A stretch of DNA of 64,000 nt from Bombus terrestris. Its lineage: Eukaryota > Arthropoda > Insecta > Hymenoptera > Apidae. Made by a program: the position numbers and the translations under genes. Positions 27,131-39,770 of this stretch are shown here, in pieces; position 1 is the first letter of the stretch; each line of letters begins with the position of its first letter. The stretch covers positions 11,966,001-12,030,000 of the forward strand of contig NC_063277.1 of assembly GCF_910591885.1 (NCBI RefSeq), given 5' to 3'. Under the pieces are notes generated by a model that was not told the DNA's origin, made no database searches, and was given only the letters and a program-made list of their open reading frames with translations.

Positions 27131-30100
27131 AACACACACACACAATATATACGTACAAGATTCCTATGGTGAGTATTCAAACACTTTTAACCACTGTATA
27201 TTCACCTGTGTTATTAAAAACAAAAAAAATATATATATTTATATATAAAATCGGGGTATATCACGAAATTTATTCTCCCTTTTTACTTTACTTTTTGCAA
27301 GTATTCGTCCATTCCCCATTCAGTTATTCTCTATTTTTACTTAAGTTATTAATACGCTAAGACAGTTTCAATATATCTACTGACCCATCCGTTTCTTACA
27401 GCCCAAAAATATTTTACTTTACGTCAGTTTACGTAATGCTTTTCCTCCAGAAAGAATCGTAAATTCCAACCGGTCAAACGAAACAGCCTTTTCATCAGAA
27501 ATCCACTAATCCACTAATCGCTTTCGACACGATTAACATCGCGTACACATCACGAATATCGCGCTATAACTTTTGTCTCCAGGGTCATTGTGAAACGCCT
27601 TCGAGGCGAATAACACGAAAAGAAACGTATCACGTTGGACCATGCGAGGCTTCGTTCATAAAAATGCGTATATACTGTATCCCAAGCAGATCGGCCGGTT
27701 TGGTTGGAGGTCGTCGCCATGCAGTCTACCCGTGTAAATACCATCGTTCAGATATCTCGAATCATTTGCATTTACTTCACTTTCCAACATCTCTCCTTTC
27801 TTTCTTTTTTTTTTCTTCTTCTTCTTCCCGCGTTTTCTCCCACGTCCATTCACGGAAACCAGTGTTCGAGGACAGGTGTTGTTTGATGAGGTTTATCACG
27901 AAGACAAGCAATTACTCCAAGTATGGAAAAAGGGATAAGCAAGGTATTTTCAGAAGATGAGATGTTAATCGAGACTGTTTGATTTTTTGAAAGTTGCTTT
28001 TTTAATTTTCTTCGAGAGCGTCGTTGCCATATGGTATACTCCGCGTGAATTACTTTTTATTCGAACTGTTACTAGGTTGATATTATTTCGAATTTCTTTC
28101 TATTACGAATGATTTTATAATTTGATGAGTTTTTGCAAAATTTTGCTCATATATATTATCTATTATAATTTGACAATTTCACAAATAATCTTCTACGTAA
28201 ATATCATTTTGGTTTACTTGCCGATGACCTGTTTTTGTAGAAATTGAATCGAATCAAAGGGAAACGAACATACAGAAAAAAGCAAACGCGATGGAAAAAA
28301 AAGTGTCGAACAAGGTGGTGTGCTCTGTTAAACATGTGATATCCGTATAAGCTAGCGTCCGCAGAAATACGAAACGTCACGTACGCACTTCTCGCGTGGT
28401 TCGCCCTCGTCAACATCGTCCACGAGGACATCGTTCGCCACGTGTGGTCGTCTCGTTTTTTCCGATTAACTTTCGTAATTTGGCCCAACAAGTAACTGTG
28501 GCTTTAGTTCGCTTTACAATAAAGCATCTTTTAAATAATTAACTGACTGACATTTATCACGTGAAGTTACGGAAGCTCGTAAAAATTGCTTGATATGTTT
28601 TGTGTCACATGTATTGACGTACGAAGTTTATTACACAACGAACAGAATACCGATATTCAACTGTTAATTAATCTTGAATTAAATGTGAAATTTAACCAAA
28701 TCCATTTAATCATTGATTATTATCAATTTTATAATAAATAGGTCTTTCAACACGCTACTTTTATCATAACACTTTCTATGCCGATTTTATCGAAAGAAAG
28801 TCGTAAACTTCAATCCACAGGTATCAGGATATTAATCAACGATTCAAAAATATTTCACATAGATTCTGTTATCCCCTGTAAAAAGCTTCGGATCGACCTA
28901 GACACCAGGATGTAAACCGACCAACTAATTTGCTAATCAAATCACGAGAAATGCGATACTTGATTCCTGTTCCAGCGAGAAAACAACACGATCCACAGAT
29001 TTCGCTATTATGCAGCGAAGAAATCCATTTAAATGTTTCGTAATCAAACGTTCCATTCAAATTACCTTTCATGGTTTGCTTCATTTGCATATCGGACAAG
29101 ATTTTGAAATAGCTCGACAAGAGAATTTTTTAAATTGCTTTGAAATCTGTATCAACTGGTTGTAAACAACCCGATTATGAATAATACAAATCAGATAATA
29201 CAACTCTGTTGACAAATAATTTTTCTAAATTGGAGAGTAAAGAAAAATTAATTTTGTGTTTGGCAATATCGATATAAGCGATTACGTTAGTTATATTATT
29301 TTAAAATAGTCATCTCGTTCGAAACGGGTCGGTCGAATCTCCATTTTTTATGCCTGTTTACAGTATCGTTTCCAGTAGAAACGAAAAGTCATCGATTTAT
29401 CATAAAATCGCGTAACTATTTTCTTACTAGGCAAGGTCCATCTGACACGCTGACTATGCACGCGTGGCTACGTGTAGCGAGGAACGTTCCTACAACGTTA
29501 CACGCCTTCGTGCAAGCGTGCTTACACGCGCTGATGTGCAGTGCATTATGCACAAAAACTTGCACGTAGCACTAGAGATAATTCTGGAGACACCAACGGC
29601 ATACTGTGCTGAAAAGCACTGACTCTTCGTCAGCACTTAGGTGGCTAATTATCTGGAGACGGTAACGACGCGACCGCGACGACAGTTCGTTTAACGATAA
29701 GAGATTTTTAGGTGGGGAAACTTAAGTGCATCTGAGAAATATTGTATATTTAGCGATATACTAAGTCTTCCTTTTTTTTCATTTAACGATAAAAGTGTTC
29801 GAGAATCGGGATATCGGAATATATATCAGAATATATGGTTTAGAATGCCAGTGACACGATTGCTGAATAATTATAGCAACCGTTTAATCAGATAGATTAT
29901 TATATAGATAGCTAAAAACTAGAGAACCAGAGTATTAAAAATTAGAATATTGGATTGACGAGTATTCGAAAGACAATGATACATTTAATGAAATCATTTC
30001 TTGTTTAGAATGTTACGTGAGTGGCCATTTGAGAAGGTAATTTCATATTTAACGAAGGAAATTATTAATTCATAGTAACAAATAAATGATTGCTAAATGT

Positions 30101-30500
30101 GGTTATCGATAAAAATTTGGAAATCGATATTAGATAAATAATCATCTGTGTAATGGCGAGAATTTAAAATTCCGAATATTAATTATATTTAATGTACCAC
30201 TTGTATTAATTTACAGAGTTTAAGCGAAATCTTTTAGGTTCGTGATACATACTAATCGAAGACTATGAAAATAATAAAAATTTAACGAGTTCGTACAAAA
30301 AGAATTTAATTTTTTAATTCTGAACGCATTAACGCTTCTTTTCCATTTTTATTTTAATTTCAAAGGAAAGATTTCATATGCAAACCATTGATTATACTAA
30401 AAACTGTGTTTCTTCGCATCAGTATTTGATTATATCGCGTTTATACGAATACATATAATTTTACCGAAAGAAAACCCGCAAACTACATATCTAAATTTGT
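27131..30500. other. Non-coding DNA, short CA run and CpG-rich patches
   Basis: A short CA run lies at about 27,131-27,146. CpG-rich patches lie at 27,580-27,880 (with a CTTCTT-type pyrimidine run), 28,300-28,470 and 29,440-29,690. The last contains an imperfect hairpin built on AAGCACTGAC and GTCAGCACTT. No protein gene is recognised. Confidence 0.4.
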
Positions 30501-30504
30501 AACT

Positions 30505-30815
30505 AATTGTTTATTGACTATAATAGCTAACTGAAGACCAAGTGGATCTTTGCTTCTGTGCATGGTGATTCAGCTGAAATTGTAGATGTCTGATCATCGA
30601 TACAACTGACTCACCTGGCAGTATAAATCCTTGGTTATTGACTATAATGAATGATTCGAAACTAGCAGATCTACAGGTAGTGAATATATTGATCAAACGC
30701 GAAGACATAGCCTTGACTACTGGATAAAATTGTCCATGTAACAAGTGTAGACCTTGGTTACTAGATTTAGTGATACATCGTAAGATTACGGACCTAGAGT
30801 ATACTATACACAATC
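30505..30815. repeat. Decayed tandem repeat, period about 123 bp
   Basis: Three related segments start near 30,508, 30,631 and 30,752 with TTGTTTATTGACTATAATAG / CCTTGGTTATTGACTATAAT / CCTTGGTTACTAGATTTAGT. The period equals 41 codons, which keeps a 100-codon minus frame open and gives it an internal repeat (SRSV...NQGL versus CRSA...NQGF). I read this as repeat-driven, not as a gene. Confidence 0.55.
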
Positions 30816-30980
30816 GTAAGTTTCCAGCTAGTTGTTCTAAACCTCGACTTATTCGAAGAATAAAAATTCCTACATTTCAATAAACTGTAAGTTGAGTAGG
30901 AAATACCATATTCAGAGAACAGTATATAATACTTATGTCGTACATAAATATTGTAAGTGATATATACTTATGGTAAATAG

Positions 30981-31062
30981 ACTACGGAAGTGTTTATGGA
31001 TTTATAAGAAATTCCAACATAGAGAATACATATACACGATATGTGAAAATATGGGATAAGAC
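30981..31062 (+). repeat. Dispersed repeat family, copy 3
   Basis: GTGTTTATGGATTTATAAGA, then GAGAATACATATACACGATA, then GAAAATATGGGATAAG align in order with the copy at 20,161. It is more divergent than copies 1 and 2. Confidence 0.4.
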
Positions 31063-32795
31063 CAAAGTACATGGTTACGTAAATATTTAGGGAGTAAAAC
31101 AAATTTCATCCAGCTTCGTCAAATTAGCTTGCATCTTTTTTATTCGTGTTCGTAAAAATGTGAATTGATACGAATACATAAATATAAATATAATGTAACG
31201 ATATATTAAAAATGTCGAATTTAATGTACTTAAGAATAGAACGTACTTCAATTTTTTAGCTACGAATTTGCAAGAGCGAAAATTTGTATTATTTCTTACA
31301 ATTGTCAAACTCGAGCGTTACAAACTCCAAATTATATTTGAAATTTTCCATCGATATACTTGCATCACGGTAACTAAATTATGATAGAAATGCAACATCG
31401 TAACAAAAATTCGGAATCTAACGAGTCTTCAAAATCCTCGATGGTGGAAGAAACGAATGGAAATTTCTATTTCTCCTTACCTTGATTATACGAATGAACA
31501 AATTTAAGACTCACTAAACTCTGAGTAAACCACATAATACTTCTGTATCGACCAAAAGAAAACGAAAAAGAAAAAAAAGAAGGAAAACAGAGTCATGGAA
31601 CACGCCCTCGTGTTGCGATTCCCGGCCAATTTTACGTTACCCTTACGTCACATTGCGTGCACGTGCTTTCTTTAAATAAATCCAGAGCGACGAATATGCA
31701 AATACAAGAGTCGACGAGTCAACGCTCGGCTTTCAGATCGTACCGGAAAGATATCATGCCAGAGTCCCGCTATCTCTAGTCATTAAACTCTTATCTGACG
31801 AATTAAAAGCAAGACACCAGCGAAGGATCGATAGCTACGAGCGGAGGAAATGGAAATGAAAATTGAAATGAAAACGAGAATTTTCACGAATATTTTGATG
31901 CTAACGAGTTATGAAAAACGATTGCACGTATGCTATTTATAGGTCCAACTTTAACCAGCATTTAGAAATCCTGGAATATCTTTATTAAAAAAGAAAGAAG
32001 CTTCCTGATATTTCACGTTGTAGACTCGAAAGATCAAATAGAAACTTCTTTATTTATTTTAAGATTATCGGTACCTGTTCCCCTTTTCTGTACTTTTAAC
32101 TTGTTTGAAATATGTTCAACAGGCACACGAAGATTCTATCACCAGATGATACCTTTCGATTATCGTGTTGTAATGTAATCGTCGTCTTGAGGCAAAGGTA
32201 GGAAGCGACGTGCTTACATCGTAAATATTCAAACATCCGTGGTCTTATCTTACCGAGTTATCGCTGTGATTGTAAGTTCGTCTAGCCCGTGACGTCAAAT
32301 CAGGTTATAGGAGCCCAAATACAACGGTCAATTTATCTGGCATGTGATTTCTTGCCACCTCAGAAGAAAAGTCGTGATTCTTCCAGCGTACATACACGGT
32401 TGCTTATAGAAACCTCTTATGAATATATTACGTGTGTTATATACGAAACATCTTGAAATTTCATTAGCACTGCGATGGGACTCGTCTAGCATAATCATGA
32501 TATACGTAATCATATTCATACGCGTATGACATAAATATTATAATCATATTGGTCCAATATTCATCCAAATCATATTGGTATAATCATATAGTCAGAGTTC
32601 AATCTTATTGGTCTAGTTTACGATCAGAATAATACGTTCTTAAAAAGTTTCTATAAATATCGATATATCTCACGATCGATTATTCGTTGTCCACCCGACG
32701 AATACTTACGATTAGTAAAATTATTATTAAAATATTACGTTGACGCGTCTTTATACAAATATGAAACCTAATCTGTCGAACGTTGTGATCTTTAT
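31063..32795. other. AT-rich non-coding DNA
   Basis: A GC-containing patch at 31,600-31,830 includes CACGTGC and an ATATGCAAAT octamer-like word. Positions 32,500-32,620 carry short imperfect repeats of AATCATATTGGT. No gene is seen. Confidence 0.45.
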
Positions 32796-32890
32796 TTTGA
32801 TAGAACAAAATTCGAAAAAATAATATAAAACGGAAAATGTGCATCCATTATTTCCTTATAAAACGAAAGAAACTTTTCGGATGACCTAAT
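32796..32890. mobile_element. Half copy of the 3.2-kb mariner-like MITE
   Basis: This region matches the right half of the element at 3,175-3,366, with AAAATAATATAAAAC, TGTGCATC and TTTCCTTATAAAACGAAAG followed by AAACTTTT. The left arm is absent and the terminal GGGACAA is degraded, so this is an old truncated copy. Confidence 0.7.
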
Positions 32891-32999
32891 ATTAATTAGC
32901 AAAATTATTGGATAAAAGACGCTCTAGCCCTTACGTTAAATATTATTTAAATAACTTCCAAGTAAATACGGTAAAATTTCTCACAAAATAAACTAACTG

Positions 33000-33720
33000 C
33001 ATGGTGATTCGTGACGTAAAGCCGTTCAAAACTTCCTGTATACCTGGACGCGGCTCGTTTATCGAATTAACACGAGCTCTTTCGTTACTCATCCCGAAGG
33101 GACAATTTCACGCGTTTGATCCCGGCAGCAAGATGCGAAAGAAGCGTCGGGCAATCTCCTCGGCGCGGATCGTTTCGCGCTCGGGCATTAATTTCCGTTT
33201 CAATTAAGCGAGATACCGATCTCACGGGCGTAAATTACGATTCTCTGTTATCGTTCGCGATCGAAGATCAAGCGAACGCGGCGTTACCAACGAAGAAACC
33301 AATGACCAAGAACGAATACAGAAGACGAGAAGGAAGAAGACGAAGAAGAATAAGAAAAGGACGAAAAGGAAGAAAGGCGCATCAAGTCGAAGAACGACAC
33401 AGACAAATCGACAAGAGGGAAACCGAGAGGGTCGCGAAATAATCCATGGTCGGCGCAATTAGCGCTCGTTAATGATGGGTAGAGAACCCGACCTAGATCG
33501 AGACTCGGTGAAGAGATGCGGCGAGATAGCAGGCATCAGAGAAACTAATAAACTGCACGAAATTAGTGTTATACGCGGGGATCTGGTGGAACGATCGGCA
33601 ATGAAGGTGTAGGCGAACGTTATGCTGCTTGCCGCTATCTGGCGAACCCGCGGGAATAATTATGCGTCTATACATGGGGATAGAGACGTCGTTGGATCGT
33701 GTACATTCGTTACAGAACCT
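33000..33720. other. CpG-rich patch with purine-rich tract
   Basis: A high-CpG region with a purine-rich GAAGACGAAGAAG tract at about 33,320-33,375. The 108-codon plus frame (33,116-33,442) owes its Arg/Lys/Glu-rich tail to that tract. No domain is recognised. It may be regulatory or untranslated. Confidence 0.35.
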
Positions 33721-33964
33721 CTTCGAAGATCTTCCATTCCTTTACCTGGGCTAGTGTAATGTGTATGTACGTTTTTAGCTATGCCATCTATCGTGATTGT
33801 TCTTGGTACGCTGAATTTTTAAGGATCGATGGAATTCATAGTTAATTGAAAAGAGGTACACGCTGTAGGTTACAGTTACAAGTATTAGGTAGAAACTTTT
33901 AACAAGAAGTAGCCTTCCTGTAACGAAATTACTAAAAGAATTCTCAAACTTCTATCTCCTGCAG

Positions 33965-34280
33965 CTACAAAATCATCAGCGAAGCCTGAACCATCAGTAT
34001 TATGGACCTTACCTGATCACTCTTCTCAAACACAAATCAAAGCTTCAAATTCATTTGAAACACGCGTCATCAGGCCATTCCACGTACAAAAATACTTGCC
34101 TGGAAACCTCGCAGTTCTTAGAATCGCGGTCGATCACGTAAAAATATGAAATAAAAACACGCGAGAAAGAATGTTAAAAATCTTCTTTGCCACGAACTGC
34201 AACATCCAATTAATTCCAAACTCGTATCATCAGACAATTCCACGTATAAAAATCTCTTCTGTCTTCTACGAAGCCTATAA
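33965..34280. repeat. Decayed tandem repeat, period about 160 bp
   Basis: TCATCAGGCCATTCCACGTA at about 34,067 and TCATCAGACAATTCCACGTA at about 34,227 are each preceded by an AATTCATTT- or AATTAATTCC-type word and followed by AAAAATCTCTT or AAAATACTTG. A weaker third copy may start near 33,971. Confidence 0.5.
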
Positions 34281-34429
34281 TTCCTCGAATATTTGCCATC
34301 GAAAGTGAGGAAAAAAAAAGAAGAAAAAAAGAAAAGGCGGGGAAAGAATCTCGAAAATCGCTCTTTAATAGAGTGACCTGGGAGGGGCAGGTGATCCTGA
34401 TCTCTTTGGTGATTTTTCAATGAGTCTAC

Positions 34430-35260
34430 CAGGAATGCTGACCACGATTCGCCGAAGTACCATCAGGTGCACGAAGCAAGCGAGATTCGAGCCAAGCGAC
34501 TCGGTAAGTACTTAGGATGTAGGTGCAGGTTGGGTAGGAATATGAGTACGTACAAGCGGCTAACGCGAATAAAGGTTCATACTCGCAGCACGAGAGGATA
34601 CAAGCACGTGTGTGGGTGTTGTTGTAGGTGTGGGTGCTTTGGAGCAGCGGCCTTACAAGGACGTCTGGACGTTCTAGCTTTCCCTGAGAGCCTCTGTTGC
34701 ACACCTTGACTGAGACTAAACGTGTTAACGGATCTTTCACAACTCTGCCGTTTCTGCGTGACGATACGTCGAATTACGACTTGCACCGGTGTGCTCGTAC
34801 GTCCATCGGGCTCGCTTCGATCCGACATCGATCCTCGCTCAAGCGTGTACAAACCATATCCAATTTGTCACCGATAGCTACGTACAGATTTTACTGCTAT
34901 TTTCTTACGAGCAGTTTCTTGGAATTGGTTTCACGTACGTTAATGAATCACGGTGTTACCTGTCCACTAATGCTATGTCTATTAATTATCTACTACCGAA
35001 GTGTTATATGTTATATTATATGTCTTGGATGTTTTATTAGACTTTTGATATATAGGCTGTCAATAAGTGTAACTTGTTTCAACATGAAACTTCGTAATCC
35101 ATTGGATTTTCTTCGTTTTATACTTATTGCCGAGTTACGGTGTTATCCGTCTACCGTTGATTTATGTACTGTATGTTCGATTAAATTTTTCTACAGTAAA
35201 TGTCGTTTTCAGAATAGACGGCTATTTTCTGAGGAATGTTTTAAAAACTATTTTTAATTA
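34430..35260 (+). other. GC-rich patch and a long unrecognised frame
   Basis: Positions 34,430-34,830 are CpG-rich. A 186-codon plus frame runs 34,697-35,257 and begins with TTG. It includes a hydrophobic Ile/Tyr/Cys-rich central part that could be membrane-spanning, but I recognise no receptor or transporter motif. Words such as CACGGTGTTACCTGTC and TACGGTGTTATCCGTC recur about 186 bp apart, suggesting a decayed repeat. I do not call a gene. Confidence 0.3.
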
Positions 35261-36030
35261 TACGCGGTGAATACGAAGCGGTGAGAGAAGTAACCTTCTA
35301 ACTTGGAACTTTCAAATTAGTCACAACATGTATGCATACATCTATCAGAACATTTATATCATTTCCACAAACACGTCATTACTTTATGAATATAATATTT
35401 CCTATCGTCTAGAAAAATTCCTGTCGATATTATAGACAGATTAATTGTCACACATCATAAGTGGCACGCCATTCATCAATCACACCATTGCAAAACGACT
35501 GACCTTTCGAAGATCGATCGTACGCAAGCGTCGCGGTAAAAACTGAACATGATTCATTTGGTAACATGTTTCGTATTGAAAGAAATGTAAACGGTCTAGC
35601 AATAGTACATTAACCCTTTATAAATTACTTCTTCTTACACATCGTAACATTATACCAGCATCAAACTGTTCATTTGTAGCTGTTGCTATTTCTTGAAATT
35701 AAAGTAAATAGGAAGAGATTGCAATATTTTTTCCCGCCGGTAAAAGGAATTCTTATTTATAAAGTGTAAGACAATTTTCAAGTAGAAAAGTTATATTAGA
35801 GTATTTAATTCTTCGAGCGTGAAGAACTTACTGTTACAGAATAATTATCTTTTTGTCTTCCCTTTTTTCTAGTCGATAAATATGAATAATTAGATGTACA
35901 ATGATATGAAAGATGTAAAATTTCAATCGACTACAATAATATAGCGTAAGTTGTGTTAACCTGCTAACTAGAAATCGCTTCTCGATGAAACTTCCTTTTG
36001 ATCAGAAAAAAAACAAACGAAGGTTCAACA
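35261..36030. other. AT-rich non-coding DNA
   Basis: No gene or clear repeat. If the minus-strand exon at 36,344-36,611 is real, this lies in its first intron. Confidence 0.5.
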
Positions 36031-36035
36031 AGAAG

Positions 36036-36275
36036 AAAACTGATTCCGAGTAGACCTTGCAAGTGTAAAAAAAGCGGAAGTCTATAATCGTTGGTAATAT
36101 ACGTTTCAAAGGTAAAAACCGGAAATCTCAACAAATTAATCCATGGTAAACCTTGCAAACACAAACAGACCGAGGATCTCTAGAAATTTATTCATAGTAA
36201 ACGTTACGAGTGCAAGAAACGAACATACTTATAAACTGATTCATAGTAACGTATCAACGTAAAAACCTAAAGATC
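36036..36275. repeat. Decayed tandem repeat, period about 45-50 bp
   Basis: About five units share the pattern CTGATTCATAGTAAAC then TGCAAGTGTAAAAACC. Examples are AATCCATGGTAAACCTTGCA, TATTCATAGTAAACGTTACG and TGATTCATAGTAACGTATCA. It sits just inside the predicted first intron of the minus-strand gene to its right. Confidence 0.55.
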
Positions 36276-36343
36276 CTTTTACAATCAAATACTCTATGCC
36301 AGTTAACACAACAGAGTAACCCAAGCAAACAAACAGCTCCTAC

Positions 36344-36611
36344 CTTCGTTGTTGAAGCTCTCGTCATCGAACACGATCTTGACAGTGGTCGAAGAAGAAG
36401 AAGACGAAGAAGAGGAAGAGGACTCGTTCGATCGTTCCACTAGAAAGCTCAAAGTCTTCTCCACGGTATCGAGGCTTCCATGTACATTTCTCTCTATCGT
36501 CTCTTGTTTCACTGTGCGCACACCAGTCCATAATATCACCAGGAATAGCACCAGAAGCACGATGCTGATCACCGCGACGATGGTCGAGGCGCGATTCGAG
36601 ATCCGCGACAT
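36344..36611 (-). CDS. First coding exon, signal-anchor membrane protein (partial)
   Basis: This exon encodes about 89 residues. After a short basic start (MSRISNR), a strongly hydrophobic segment at residues 9-29 (VAVISIVLLVLFLVILW) fits a signal peptide or, more likely, a type II signal anchor. The next segment is charged (VKQETIERN...DTVEKT), followed by 11 consecutive serines and an acidic stretch. The exon ends CGAAG|GTAGGA, a good splice donor, in phase 1. An upstream in-frame ATG at 36,641 adds ten residues. I prefer 36,611 because it has G at -3, where the other has T. The family is not recognised. Downstream exons should lie at lower coordinates, but none is identifiable here. Confidence 0.65.
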
Positions 36612-36641
36612 ATCTGCGGCTCCTCTGCCAGCCAGGCACAT

Positions 36642-37260
36642 TTAACTTGCTTTATTATTCGCTATTCCTCGGCTCGTTAACCACCGAAAGATCCGAGTCA
36701 GAAGAAGTGAACCAAAGCGAGAGAGAGAGAGAGAGAGACAGAGAGAGGCGGAGAGATAGAGAGAGAAAGAGAGAGAGGGAGAAAGGGTGGAAGGGAGAAA
36801 AGAGAGAGAGAGGTAAGAAAAAGGATCCTGGCCCGATCCGTCCGGTTACACGCCAGCCGGTCGAGCAGTCAGTCGATCATTTTCGTGGCTTCGAGCTACG
36901 TAAAGACGACGACGGAGGAGAAAGGAGGGATTATCGCGGCGGCACCAGGTCATTCGCCACTCTGCGCCACCCTCGAGCGCCCATAGAGTCCTTCCTCGCA
37001 GCCGGTGATCTCAAGGTTTCCCTTCGTTTCGCCTTCCTCCTCTCTTCGATCCTGTTTTTCCCTCGCGGAGAACCAGCCGGCTAAATCCAACCGGGATCCA
37101 ACCGCGGAATGCCCATTAAGAGGCTCGACGATCTTCGATTCGCCGTGCACCGTCAGCTATCTACCACGACGTCGTTATCTTCCTCCTCGGATACTTCCTC
37201 GCTGGTTTACGCGCCAGGATCACGTCCTTGCCTTCGACATATGACCTGGTGAAACGAATT
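36642..37260 (-). promoter_or_regulatory. CpG-rich leader and promoter region of the minus-strand gene
   Basis: Upstream of the signal-anchor exon the DNA is GC- and CpG-rich with a long GA tract. Such tracts are common in insect promoters and bind GAGA-type factors (family knowledge). TATA is not evident. A TCAGTC initiator-like word at about 36,868 faces plus, so divergent transcription is possible. The exact start site cannot be set from sequence. Confidence 0.45.
36717..36812. repeat. GA-rich microsatellite
   Basis: A nearly continuous GAGAGA tract with interruptions (ACAGAG, GGCGG, ATAG, GGGTGG). The plus-strand frame across it is an Arg/Glu repeat and not a gene. Its position in the leader of the minus-strand gene gives that transcript a CU-rich 5' region. 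Confidence 0.9.
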
Positions 37261-38570
37261 CCGGATCGTTAAGAAACGGGCATAGTAGAGGAGGAGATGG
37301 TTTCTCTAAGGGGTAATTTTTCCGATGGAGCTCTCGGAGTAGTGGTTGATGCGATGGATAGCGCGGCTTTATGGTCGCTCGCAGTCAGTGAGGGTCCGTG
37401 GGCAGTTCCGGTTTCATTCTGAACTGAAAACAGAAGGAGTGACGATTTTAGATTTCGCTGGTGATAATTTTGTGTCATACGTGTGTGTGTGTTTTTTCAT
37501 CGTTAAAGTGTCTGCCGAGACAGGTTTATTAGGGAGAAAGAGATGTAATTCGTTCTTTGCGTAGTTAAATTTCTTAAGGAGAGAATTCATTTGTAATATA
37601 ATACACCGTCGAGTTGTGACACGTGAAATATCCGATTTGCTAAATTTTTACACTGCTCGATGTAATTCGTTAAAAAATCTGACTGATCATATGTTACAAT
37701 TTAATATTTTCAACATATATATAATAACGAATTTCATTAATTTTGTCATTTCTTTCAAACTGAGCAATTTGATTACACGGCTTTATCTTAATTTATATGA
37801 AACAGAAACGATTACGATTTATTTTAACCTTCCCTACTCTGCGTCTAAGCAATATACGATATTGCTTTATTTGAACTAGAAAATTAACAAATATATATTG
37901 CTTCAACAATAGATATCGCAGAATCGAAGAAACACACGCGGTTCGTTGAACGGTCAGTTAAATTGCAAGCCAGGTGATTAACTAACTAGAGGATAAAAGG
38001 GGAAACAAAAGAAAAGCACAAAGAAGAAAATCACCTGGACATGGTAAAGACGAGAATGATTTCCATGATGAGGTCACCGGCACAGGAGATGATTTCTCCG
38101 TGTCGGGCAATTTAACCGTGCGAATCACCGTGAAACCGATTCGTGTCGCGTTAAACATTTACGACGCGCTGCGTCGTTTTCTTATCGCGCGACACGGAGA
38201 CCACCGCGCAAATAAATTTCCGATCGTATCTTCGAGAAAGGAAGGGAAGCGAGAGAAGGATCAGCGATTAATCGACGCGTCGCTGATTGGATCGAGCAGC
38301 CGCGTTAATTCGGAAATAATTGACTCAAGCCACGCTTGATTGAGCTGAAAATCACCTCTCTTAGCTCTCTTTCAGACGATCAAACCGAGGAGGAATGGAT
38401 TAAAGATTATTTGTCGTTTTGTCTGTGTCGAGTTAACGCCGTGAATGCGTATTTCTGATTGTACGAAATTACAGGGAATAACTGCAAATCATATAAGTGG
38501 AAAGAAAAATGTTATTTTTGTTGTTTGCTCGAGGTCTGTGGCATATGAGAGAACAGAGAATACGCGGAGA
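37261..38570. other. Non-coding DNA
   Basis: A short GT run lies at about 37,479-37,490. A CpG-rich patch at 38,090-38,390 holds a 79-codon plus frame of no known family. The rest is AT-rich. Confidence 0.45.
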
Positions 38571-38574
38571 AATA

Positions 38575-39115
38575 GGATTTGGTGAAACCGAGAGAAAGCT
38601 CGGGAATATCTTGAAAAATTTGCAGACTAGAAATATCTGGAGATTTTATGTTTAAGAGCTGGAAAGTACGAGAGGCGAAAATTGTAGACGTGGACGACTA
38701 GAAAACTTGGAAGTTGATAAAGTAGAGAGTTTAGACATGGAAAATTCGGAAATTTCAAAGTACGTGATCGTCGCGAAATTTGTGGGAAAGTTTGCGAATT
38801 ATAAATTCTAGACGTGGAAAACTCGAAAGTAGAAAATTTGCTAGTTGAAAATTTGAAACGTTGAAGTTTTCAAAGCTAGGAAATTGGAAAACCGAGGGAC
38901 AATAAATTTTCTAATAAATGAAAATTTGAAAATCTAAGAAATTGACATTTGGAATAATCAAGAATCGAATATACAGGAGTTCAAATTTCGAGAGTTTGAT
39001 AATCTAAAATTTACAAAATTCGAGAATTTACTGATTCGAAAGTTGGAAAATTCCGAAATTTATAGAATTCGAAAATTGGAAAGTTCGGAAATTTGTTAAT
39101 TTGAAGGTCCAGAGA
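38575..39115. repeat. Purine-rich cryptic repeat (GAAAATTTG-like)
   Basis: More than 500 bp are built from degenerate words such as GAAAATTCGGAAATTTC, GAAAACTCGAAAG and GAAAATTTGAAA, strongly purine-biased on plus. The segment TTTTCAAAGCTAGGAAATTG near 38,870 has a close relative near 43,190, so the two arrays share origin. There are no long frames or regular period. Confidence 0.5.
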
Positions 39116-39704
39116 TACAAAAATGAAACCTGGATATATCAAGTAAAATTTCTACTTTCTTATTCTACTATACCTAATGATATAAAACTTCTTCGCTCAA
39201 ATGTGTCTTCTGGAAGCAAGTTTTTTTTCTAAAACACTTTCCTCGTCAATCACATCGAAACGTTTCCGTGATTCGCTCTACATAACCATCCTAACCATTC
39301 GGGTAACGTAATCACCAGCATTAACACACAAACGGGCGTAACATCATGCAGCATAATGCTGTTGCCATAACTTCCTCACTTGAATCTACAAACACGTGAC
39401 GGGAGTCTAAAATTCTAGTTCCTCTTTCCTCCAAAAGCACAAGAAAGTGTTTGGTAAAAATAACGTCAAAATTATTTCTCACTTGGTGCGCGAACGAGGT
39501 CGTTTTCCGTTGAATCGCGATTGGCGGTACGGTTTCAAACGTGGTAGCCCTTGAGCTTTAATTTACGACGAGCAGCCACGAGGATCGCAGAAGCGAGCAG
39601 AGAAAAAAGGATCAAGCAATGAGAAACAGAGAAACAAAGATCTTACTCTGGCAAATCACCGATTTCAACCAACACGAATTAAAAGTTTGAGGTTTTCATG
39701 ACAT

Positions 39705-39770
39705 ACACATGGCTATGAAAAGTATTTGTAAAACGTTGCATTTATTGTAACACTTCTATGCCGATTAATT
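39705..39770. mobile_element. Possible Tc1-like terminal fragment
   Basis: TGGCTATGAAAAGTATTTGT resembles Tc1-type terminal repeats. The exact word TGGCTATGAAAAGTA recurs at about 54,020. Its right part, TAACACTTCTATGCCGATT, recurs with one extra T at about 28,768. This is probably a remnant. No TA-flanked full element is visible. Confidence 0.35.

Noticed and set aside
30511..30813. 100-codon minus-strand gene with internal repeats
   Set aside because: The peptide repeat mirrors a decayed 123-bp DNA tandem repeat, which explains the open frame.
34697..35257. 186-codon plus-strand membrane protein
   Set aside because: Non-ATG start, no recognised receptor or transporter motif, hydrophobicity attributable to AT-rich codons, and partial internal repeats. 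Kept only as a note.
36647..37084. 145-codon Arg/Glu-rich plus-strand protein
   Set aside because: The composition comes from a GA microsatellite in the leader of the opposite-strand gene.
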